Positions 1 to 5,086 of a stretch of DNA of 8,049 nucleotides are shown piece after piece (position 1 is the first letter of the stretch; the number at the start of each line of letters is the position of its first letter). Source of the DNA: JAENZQ01 sp964553505. GTDB lineage: Bacteria > Bacillota > Clostridia > Peptostreptococcales > JAAYPU01. The stretch spans positions 1 to 8,049 of the forward strand of contig CAZKKX010000113.1 of the NCBI GenBank assembly GCA_964553505.1, given 5' to 3'. Both the position numbers and the translations under genes were made by a program. Below the pieces are notes generated by a model that saw only the letters and a program-made list of their open reading frames with translations, had not been told where the DNA came from and searched no databases.

Positions 1-508
1 CATTATTGTTATGGATGAAAGAACCTGTATGGTGGATGTAGCAAAATATTATATTAATTTTTTAGCAGATGAATCCTGTGGAAAATGCGTTTCATGCAGG
101 GAAGGCATCAAGCAGATGTTAAAGATATTAACGGATATCTGTGAAGGAAAAGGACAAGACGGAGATATTGAACTGCTTTTGGATATTTGTAATACTGTCA
201 GAGAGTCCTCTCTGTGCGGTATTGGGAAAAGCGCTCCAAATCCGGTAGTCAGCACAATAAAATATTTTGAAAACGAGTATAGGGAGCATATTTATAATAA
301 ACGATGTCCTGCCGGCGTTTGTAAAGCTCTGTCAACTTATTATATAGATCAGGATAAATGCATTGGCTGCGGTCTCTGTAAGAAAGCATGTCCATCAGTT
401 GCCATAACAGGAGATATAAAGAAACCTCATAAAATCAACCGGCAAAAATGTATTAAATGTGGAAGCTGCATAGATAACTGCAATTTTAATGCTGTAAAAG
501 TGAAATGA
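1..508 (+). CDS. HydB/NuoF-like NADH-binding diaphorase subunit, C-terminal part (5' truncated)
   Basis: This is the C-terminal end of the flavin/NADH subunit of a soluble NADH-linked complex: bifurcating hydrogenase HydB, NuoF, or the diaphorase of an NAD-linked formate dehydrogenase. The frame is open back to position 2, so the ATG at 11 (IVMDERTC) is internal; family members have FMN- and NADH-binding domains upstream. Counting from that ATG, C23, C26, C29 and C69 form the N3-type [4Fe-4S] motif (ESCGKCVSCREG, then LCGIGKSAPNP). The HydB-type junction KRCPAGVCKAL follows at 98-107. A C-terminal two-cluster ferredoxin domain comes last (C117/120/123/127 and C147/150/153/157). This appended ferredoxin is typical of HydB-like proteins and absent from ordinary complex I NuoF. 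The next gene starts 10 bases after the stop, so the two are co-transcribed. The partner enzyme (hydrogenase, formate dehydrogenase or other) cannot be told from this window. Confidence 0.93.
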   Translation, partial: IIVMDERTCMVDVAKYYINFLADESCGKCVSCREGIKQMLKILTDICEGKGQDGDIELLLDICNTVRESSLCGIGKSAPNPVVSTIKYFENEYREHIYNKRCPAGVCKALSTYYIDQDKCIGCGLCKKACPSVAITGDIKKPHKINRQKCIKCGSCIDNCNFNAVKVK

Positions 509-515
509 GGTGAGG
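507..515 (+). promoter_or_regulatory. Ribosome binding site that decides the start of the downstream Fe-S subunit
   Basis: GAGGTGAGG lies just ahead of the ATG at 519 and overlaps the stop codon of the preceding gene. The in-frame GTG at 510 sits inside this Shine-Dalgarno sequence, so 519 is the better start. Confidence 0.7.
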
Positions 516-518
516 CCT

Positions 519-1265
519 ATGAAAAAATTAAGAGTCATAATCAATGGGAGATCATGTGAAGCAGAAAAAGGAGAAATTCTTTTAGATATTGCAAGCAGAA
601 ATGGGATAAAAATACCTACTCTATGTCATAATGAGGTTTTAAGAGGACAGGCGTCATGCAGGATTTGTGTGGTGGAAGTTTGGGAAAAAGGAAAAAAGAT
701 AATTGTAACGTCATGTATTTATCCTGTACTTGCAGATATTGAAGTTAAAACAAATACGGAAGAAATAAGAGAAATCAGAAAAAACCTATTAAGATTACTC
801 CTCTCAGAAGCGCCTGACAGCCCGGTAATAAACGAATTGGCAAAAGAATATCTTGCTGAAAACATATCAAGGTTTAAAATAAACAGAGAAGATAATTGTA
901 TTATGTGCGGCCTCTGTGTTAAAGCATGTGAAGAAATGGGAAATGCATCTATATCGACGGTTAATAGAGGAATACACAAAAAAGTCACTACTCCATACGA
1001 AGATCCTTCTGCAACATGTATAGGGTGTGGGTCATGTGCCTTTGTTTGCCCGACTAACAATATTGCAATGCATGAAAATGGCTGCAAGCGTGAAATATGG
1101 GGCAAAACGTTTGAAATGTTAGAGTGTGAAAATTGTCAAAAACCTTATATTACCAAAGAGCAATATGATTTCATAAACAATAAAATGGGAGAAAAGCAGG
1201 AACGTATCTGCGAAGAATGCAAAAAGAAAAAATATACAAAAGCTCTGGTAGAAATTTATAGATAA
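519..1265 (+). CDS. HoxU/NuoG-like small Fe-S subunit: [2Fe-2S] plus two [4Fe-4S] clusters and a C-terminal CxxC pair
   Basis: This 248-residue electron-transfer subunit should carry electrons between the NADH-binding subunit just upstream and a catalytic subunit outside the window. The N-terminal plant-type [2Fe-2S] domain (about 1-80) has C36, C47, C50 and C66. A two-cluster ferredoxin domain follows: C127/130/133/137 (CIMCGLCVKAC) and C167/170/173/177 (CIGCGSCAFVCP). Between them, where NuoG, HoxU and HydA usually carry a His-Cys3 cluster motif, the sequence reads LLLSEAPDSPVINELAKEY, with no His or Cys. There is no H-cluster or molybdopterin domain. After the ferredoxin, C203/C206 and C231/C234 form a CxxC...CxxC pair that could bind zinc or another cluster. 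The ATG at 519 is preferred over the GTG at 510 because of the ribosome binding site. A terminator follows the gene, making it the last of its operon. Confidence 0.9.
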   Translation: MKKLRVIINGRSCEAEKGEILLDIASRNGIKIPTLCHNEVLRGQASCRICVVEVWEKGKKIIVTSCIYPVLADIEVKTNTEEIREIRKNLLRLLLSEAPDSPVINELAKEYLAENISRFKINREDNCIMCGLCVKACEEMGNASISTVNRGIHKKVTTPYEDPSATCIGCGSCAFVCPTNNIAMHENGCKREIWGKTFEMLECENCQKPYITKEQYDFINNKMGEKQERICEECKKKKYTKALVEIYR

Positions 1266-1309
1266 GTATGAATGAAGTGAACCCATATTTTGCTATTCGA
1301 ACGGTGAAG

Positions 1310-1353
1310 GGGATATTCCTTAATAGATGAGGATGTCCCATTTTTTCTTTTTT
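1310..1353 (+). terminator. Rho-independent terminator of the diaphorase operon
   Basis: A stem forms between GGGATATTCCT (1310-1320) and AGGATGTCCC (1330-1339), with one G-U pair and one bulged T, around a 9-base loop. It is followed at once by ATTTTTTCTTTTTT (1340-1353). On the minus strand the same hairpin is followed by TTCACCG rather than a T run, so it terminates plus-strand transcription only. It separates the diaphorase genes from the convergent regulator gene. Confidence 0.8.
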
Positions 1354-1367
1354 AGGCACAGCATGAT

Positions 1368-2765
1368 TTATTTATCCCATATATTTTTCAGTTGATGGAC
1401 AGCCAAGGGGATATCGGATAGCGGAATTTGAGTATAGTACAGTAAAATTATAGGGCTTCCCTTCTCTTTTTTTCTAATGCTGTATTTTTCTATTGGGACA
1501 GCATCAAGTTTCAAGGTCGCTGCTTCCTCGCATAATTTTTCCACAGTTTTTTTCGTGTGGACTTCAAGCAGAATATGAAGTCCTGAAGTATGGCTTAATA
1601 CTTTGACCAATCCTTGCATTTCCTTCTGAATACAATCTACTAATAGTTGAACTTTATTAGTATAAAGTTTGCGGAGTTTTTTGATTTGCTTTTGATAAAA
1701 CCCTTCATTCATATAAAGGGCTAGAGTAAGCTGTTCTATTTTAGAACAAGTTTGATTGTAATTATTCATCAGATTTTTTTTATAATATTTGAGAATTTTT
1801 TCAGGGAGAATGATATAACTGATTTTAATTGAAGGCAAAAGCGTTGTAGAAAAAGAGCCTAAATATATGACGCTGTTTTTCCTGTCCAGTCCCTGCAAAG
1901 AAGGGATAGGACGGCCAAAATACCTCAGTTCGCTGTCATAATCATCCTCGATAATAATACCATTGGTATCATATGCCCATTCCAATAATTCATATCTTTT
2001 GCTTATCGACATTACCGAACCCAGAGGAAATTGATGAGAAGGGCTGACATATACCAATGAACACATACTGCTTCTCAATTCCTTTATATTAATTCCGTCT
2101 TTTTCAATGGAAACAGGATAAATATTATACCCTCTGTCAGAAAAAATTTTTCTCGCAGGGTAATACCCGGGATCTTCGAAAGCGGTATGTGTAATATTCA
2201 TCTTTTCCAAAATAACACATAATAAATTCATGATTTGTTGTGTCCCTGCACCAATGACGATCTGATCAAGTGTACACACAGCGCCTCTGGATTGATATAC
2301 GTACTTTGCTATTTCATTTCGAAGTGCCCTTTCACCCGGAGGAGCAGCTTCTACCAGAAGAGAATCCATATGATTGGTTAATACTTGATTGAGGCATTTT
2401 TTCCACTTAACAAAATCAAAGGACGATACATCCGTAAAATTTTTCTGGGCAATATCCGGCTTGAAGGACATTTCCAGATTTGAATTTTGATGCTTTGAAG
2501 CAACAGTTGTTCCTTTGGAAATTGCGTTGGTATAATACCCTGATTGAGGCTTGCTGTAAATATAACCTTCGACCAATAACTGGTCATATGAGGATTCTAC
2601 AGTTGTTTTACTTAAATTAAGTGATTTGGAAAGACCCCTGATGGATGGAAGTTTCTCGTCCGGGGCAATTCTGTTATCTAAAATCTCATGCTTAAGGTAT
2701 TCATACAATTGAACATATAATGGTACATCAGACAAGCTATTGAGATTTGGTGTAATAGTGTTCAT
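1368..2765 (-). CDS. MocR/PdxR-family transcriptional regulator (GntR-type winged helix plus aminotransferase-like domain), PLP lysine replaced
   Basis: A 465-residue cytosolic DNA-binding regulator of typical MocR length. Residues 12-80 are a GntR-type winged helix (PLYVQLYEYLKHEIL; KLPSIRGLSKSLNLSKTTVE; LLVEGYIYSKPQSGYYT). The rest is a fold-type I aminotransferase domain with family landmarks at 172-177 (GAGTQQ), 197-200 (EDPG), 240-249 (VSPSHQFPLG) and 273-279 (EDDYDSE). The PLP-lysine motif, normally SKT in FSKTLLPSLRIGY, reads FSTTLLPSIKISY. T307 (codon ACA, bases 1845-1847) therefore replaces the Schiff-base lysine, and K314 replaces the phosphate-contacting arginine. The domain may bind PLP weakly, bind another ligand, or work without the internal aldimine. 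Start: ATG with AGGTG (complement of 2771-2775) 5 bases upstream. MocR proteins usually control the divergent gene, here the ECF S component, and often themselves. Regulation of B6 supply is a family-based guess only. Confidence 0.95.
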   Translation of the reverse strand: MNTITPNLNSLSDVPLYVQLYEYLKHEILDNRIAPDEKLPSIRGLSKSLNLSKTTVESSYDQLLVEGYIYSKPQSGYYTNAISKGTTVASKHQNSNLEMSFKPDIAQKNFTDVSSFDFVKWKKCLNQVLTNHMDSLLVEAAPPGERALRNEIAKYVYQSRGAVCTLDQIVIGAGTQQIMNLLCVILEKMNITHTAFEDPGYYPARKIFSDRGYNIYPVSIEKDGINIKELRSSMCSLVYVSPSHQFPLGSVMSISKRYELLEWAYDTNGIIIEDDYDSELRYFGRPIPSLQGLDRKNSVIYLGSFSTTLLPSIKISYIILPEKILKYYKKNLMNNYNQTCSKIEQLTLALYMNEGFYQKQIKKLRKLYTNKVQLLVDCIQKEMQGLVKVLSHTSGLHILLEVHTKKTVEKLCEEAATLKLDAVPIEKYSIRKKEKGSPIILLYYTQIPLSDIPLAVHQLKNIWDK

Positions 2766-2799
2766 ATCATCACCTACTGTACCCTAACAAATATTCAAA

Positions 2800-2818
2800 A
2801 CTGACTCTTTTAATCAGT
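2800..2818. repeat. Short inverted repeat, candidate operator
   Basis: ACTGA (2800-2804) and TCAGT (2814-2818) are perfect inverted arms around a 9-base centre. The repeat lies just downstream of the predicted start of the regulator transcript and overlaps the expected -35 area of the divergent gene, a sensible place for an autoregulatory operator. Five-base arms can arise by chance, and characterised MocR proteins often bind direct repeats, so this is tentative. Confidence 0.3.
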
Positions 2819-2834
2819 ACACATTACGAGTATT

Positions 2835-2863
2835 ATTATATATGCAAAAGACTTTTTTATCAA
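2835..2863 (-). promoter_or_regulatory. Sigma-A-type promoter for the MocR-family regulator
   Basis: Read on the minus strand: a -35 of TTGATA (complement of 2858-2863, 5 of 6 consensus matches), a 17-base spacer, and a perfect -10 TATAAT (complement of 2835-2840). Transcription would start near 2828, giving a leader of about 60 bases before the ATG at 2765. The promoter lies over the leader of the divergent S-component gene, so the two transcription units interfere physically. Confidence 0.65.
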
Positions 2864-2871
2864 TACTTAAT

Positions 2872-2876
2872 GGGAG
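2872..2876 (+). promoter_or_regulatory. Ribosome binding site that decides the S-component start
   Basis: GGGAG precedes two adjacent ATGs at 2881 (4 bases away) and 2884 (7 bases away). The farther upstream in-frame ATG at 2842 has no Shine-Dalgarno sequence and would add 13 non-conserved residues, so it is rejected. Confidence 0.6.
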
Positions 2877-2880
2877 TGAT

Positions 2881-3660
2881 ATGATGATAGACAATAAAAC
2901 AAAACAAATTGTAAATACAGCTTTAATGGCGGCTTTGATTTTCGCAGCAACTTTTTCCATAAGAGTTCCCGTCCCATTTACTCACGGGTACATTCATGCA
3001 GGAGACAGTATGATTTTTGTTGCTGTATTGATTCTCGGCTGGAAAAATGGCGCCATAGCCGCAGGTATGGGGTCGGCGCTTTCAGATTTACTGGCCGGTT
3101 ATTCCCAATATATACTGCCCACTTTGGTGATCAAAGGATTAATGGCAGTAATTATGGGCTTAGCATTGGAAAAGAGCTTCAACAATAAAAAGAGTATATT
3201 TATTTTAAGTACTATTACCGTAGGGGTTTGGTTGATTTTTAATTCTATCATTCACAGGATTATTACAGTAAAGGCCGTAGGCGAGTCGGATATGCTGATT
3301 GATTCTTTTGATGATGTGTCAAATAATATGGATTTGACAGCTTTAATCGAAAAAGCGGAAAGCCAGATTTTTGTATTTGCTTTAATTATTCCCTTATTTT
3401 TAATAATTCTTTCCCTCATTATAAAAAAGAAAGAGAACATTTCGATTCGGGTTCCACAGCTTCTTGGTATGACAATAGCAGGATTATGGATGGTTTTTGG
3501 TTATTTTATTGTTGAGGGAATTATGTATGGAAATTTTGCCATAGCCGCATTTAGTGTTCCGTGGAATATGATTCAATACATGATGGGCTTTGTTATTGCT
3601 GTTGTTTTGTGGGCGGCCTTGGAAAAAACGCCTATACAGAAATATTATGATAAAGAGTAA
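2881..3660 (+). CDS. ECF-type transporter substrate-binding S component (PF07155-like)
   Basis: This 259-residue integral membrane protein should bind a vitamin or precursor outside the cell and work with a shared energising module (T subunit and two ATPases, not in this window). The family pattern is clear: a hydrophobic helix at 12-26, the loop motif GYIHAGDSMIFVAVLILGW at 36-54, GSALSDLLAGY at 64-74, TLVIKGLMAVIMG at 81-93, then helices at about 105-125, 163-181 and 196-213 and a final one at 228-247. Its length exceeds the roughly 170-200 residues of most S components, largely because of a polar, acidic segment at 127-160. The substrate cannot be read from sequence. The divergent MocR-type regulator makes a B6 vitamer a reasonable hypothesis, and thiamin precursors or other cofactors are alternatives. 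Starts at 2881 or 2884 are both possible. No clear terminator follows. Confidence 0.85.
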   Translation: MMIDNKTKQIVNTALMAALIFAATFSIRVPVPFTHGYIHAGDSMIFVAVLILGWKNGAIAAGMGSALSDLLAGYSQYILPTLVIKGLMAVIMGLALEKSFNNKKSIFILSTITVGVWLIFNSIIHRIITVKAVGESDMLIDSFDDVSNNMDLTALIEKAESQIFVFALIIPLFLIILSLIIKKKENISIRVPQLLGMTIAGLWMVFGYFIVEGIMYGNFAIAAFSVPWNMIQYMMGFVIAVVLWAALEKTPIQKYYDKE

Positions 3661-3762
3661 AAAACCATCAACTTTAATTCTTTTGTCCCAATATTCATCG
3701 ATTTTTCTTAATGTATAAAAAGTGTTAAAATATAATAGATATTTGAAAACAAGAGGAAAAAA
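3661..3762 (+). promoter_or_regulatory. Intergenic leader with candidate promoter of the dehydratase/activase genes
   Basis: A perfect TATAAT lies at 3731-3736, 26 bases before the ATG, but the -35 at 17-base spacing is only TTAATG (3708-3713, 3 of 6 matches). AGAGG at 3752-3756 is the ribosome binding site. No intrinsic terminator for the S-component gene is visible here, so read-through from upstream is possible. Confidence 0.4.
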
Positions 3763-5037
3763 ATGAGTATAAAGAATATCTATTATAAAATGATGAAAAA
3801 GAATAAAAACAATCCGGAAAAAATACTCCGGCTGATGCAACTGGGGTTGAATTATGAATTCTTCAGGATAAAACATTCTTCCCGGGACCCTTATGCACTA
3901 AAGTATTTGAATGAGGTTTCGTTAAGAATTATGAAGAGAGCTTTGGAAAGCCCTCAAACCTCGGTATGGGTAAATTTATTCGTGCCCAGTGAAGTGTTGC
4001 ATGCTTTTGATTTAAATCCTATTTGTATTGAATATTATGCTTCATTTTTGTCTGGGTTTAAACTGCAAAATGTTTATTTGGATGAAGCCGATAAAAAGGG
4101 ACTGTCGGATACATTGTGCAGTTATCATAAAGCCTTTATCGGTGCGGTGGAAGGCGAGATTGTTCCACAGCCTGTATTTTCAGTAGCCACCTCTACCATT
4201 TGCGATGCCAATAACAGTACTTTTGCTTATTTAAGCCAAAAAAGAAACACCCCTTACTTTTTATTGGACATCCCTCATGAAAAGAATGATGCATCTATTG
4301 ATTATGTTTATCATCAACTTTTGGAGATGATAAAAGCAATTGAAAATATTAAAGGACAAAAATTTGATATACATAAACTGAAAAAAATCATTCAGATGGA
4401 AAATAGAACCTTGGCTTGTATTGAGCAAATGCTTCCTTTGTTTGGACATAAGACCTATCCTAAGACCATGACCCAAGAGATGTATATGCTGAACACCGCC
4501 CATGTTTATATGGGAACACCGGAAGCTTTTCATTTTTATAAAACGATGTATAAAGAGCTACAAAATAGCGGAGAAAGCAAAAAGAAAAAAATCTTTTGGG
4601 TTCATACCATGCCTTTTCCTTTCAGCCCTTTTAAAAAGTTGTTCAAAGAAAGAGGATTTGAGATTGTATCTATGGAATTGAATTACCCGGATGCAGTTTA
4701 TCTTGATGAGGAAAACCCTATAAGGGCGCTTTCAGAAAAAATGATTGATAATATTTATAATGGATCTTATCAAAGAAAAATTAACAAGATTCTATATATG
4801 GCGGATATACTTAAAGTAGATGGTGTTATTCAATTTTGTCATTTAGGTTGTAGGCAAAATTCAGGAGGCATGGATTTGCTCAGGAAAGCCTTAAAATCAA
4901 AGAATATCCCTTTTTTACCCATCGACGGAGACGGACTTGATATGAGAAAAAACCAACAAGGGCAGCTAATTACAAGGGTGGAAGCTTTTCTGGAAATAAT
5001 CGTTAATAAAGCAAAAGACGTAAGATATAATAGTTAA
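3763..5037 (+). CDS. 2-hydroxyacyl-CoA dehydratase/benzoyl-CoA reductase-family subunit (HgdB-like, COG1775)
   Basis: A 424-residue cytosolic Fe-S subunit of the family that includes HgdAB, HadBC, BcrBC and double-cubane cluster proteins. Landmarks are NLFVPSEVLHAFDLNPICIE (71-90), C119 in DTLCSYHKAFIGAV, C147 in TSTICDANNSTFAYL followed by TPYFLLDIPH (163-172), C363 in HLGCRQNSGG, IDGDGLDMRKNQQGQ (387-401) and TRVEAFLEII (404-413). C119, C147 and C363 match the three cysteines that hold the active-site cluster in this family; C359 is also close. Length is normal. The next gene encodes a second dehydratase-type half fused to an activase, so the two probably form one enzyme. Start: ATG with AGAGG 6 bases upstream. 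The reaction could be alpha- or gamma-type dehydration, reduction of an acyl-CoA, or double-cubane chemistry on a small molecule. No neighbouring CoA enzyme indicates which. Confidence 0.9.
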   Translation: MSIKNIYYKMMKKNKNNPEKILRLMQLGLNYEFFRIKHSSRDPYALKYLNEVSLRIMKRALESPQTSVWVNLFVPSEVLHAFDLNPICIEYYASFLSGFKLQNVYLDEADKKGLSDTLCSYHKAFIGAVEGEIVPQPVFSVATSTICDANNSTFAYLSQKRNTPYFLLDIPHEKNDASIDYVYHQLLEMIKAIENIKGQKFDIHKLKKIIQMENRTLACIEQMLPLFGHKTYPKTMTQEMYMLNTAHVYMGTPEAFHFYKTMYKELQNSGESKKKKIFWVHTMPFPFSPFKKLFKERGFEIVSMELNYPDAVYLDEENPIRALSEKMIDNIYNGSYQRKINKILYMADILKVDGVIQFCHLGCRQNSGGMDLLRKALKSKNIPFLPIDGDGLDMRKNQQGQLITRVEAFLEIIVNKAKDVRYNS

Positions 5038-5070
5038 GATTTAATCTATAAACTGTAGTATACCTTACAA

Positions 5071-5078
5071 AGTGAGGG
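5071..5078 (+). promoter_or_regulatory. Ribosome binding site that decides the start of the fusion gene
   Basis: AGTGAGGG ends 8 bases before the ATG at 5087. The upstream in-frame GTG at 5072 lies inside this Shine-Dalgarno sequence, so translation from 5087 (MIGYVCKYTP) is preferred. Confidence 0.65.
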
Positions 5079-5086
5079 AAAACCAC

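Larger units (their letters stand above)
2766..2880. promoter_or_regulatory. Divergent control region between the MocR-type regulator and the ECF S component
   Basis: This 115-base gap holds the minus-strand regulator promoter (2835-2863), an inverted repeat (2800-2818) and the ribosome binding sites of both genes. For the plus-strand gene, TATTAT at 2831-2836 is a possible -10, but the only -35 at 17-base spacing is TTTTAA (2808-2813), which is poor. A weak -35 overlapped by the inverted repeat would suit activator-dependent transcription; this is inference. Confidence 0.5.

Noticed and set aside
11..508. ATG at 11 as a true start giving a complete 165-residue ferredoxin-like protein
   Set aside because: The frame is open to the window edge and the preceding residues (IV before MDERTC) match the interior of HydB/NuoF proteins. 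No ribosome binding site precedes the ATG.
719..1105. Minus-strand open frame of 128 codons inside the Fe-S subunit gene
   Set aside because: It lies opposite conserved cysteine motifs, has no ribosome binding site and resembles no known protein; it is a shadow of the real gene.
1266..1367. Riboswitch or small RNA in the gap after the diaphorase operon
   Set aside because: The only clear structure is the terminator hairpin; no conserved aptamer-like elements were recognised.
3484..3876. Minus-strand open frame of 130 codons spanning the end of the S component and the start of the HgdB-like gene
   Set aside because: It covers two well-supported plus-strand genes and their promoter gap, and its translation is low-complexity F/I/H-rich; judged a chance frame in AT-rich DNA.
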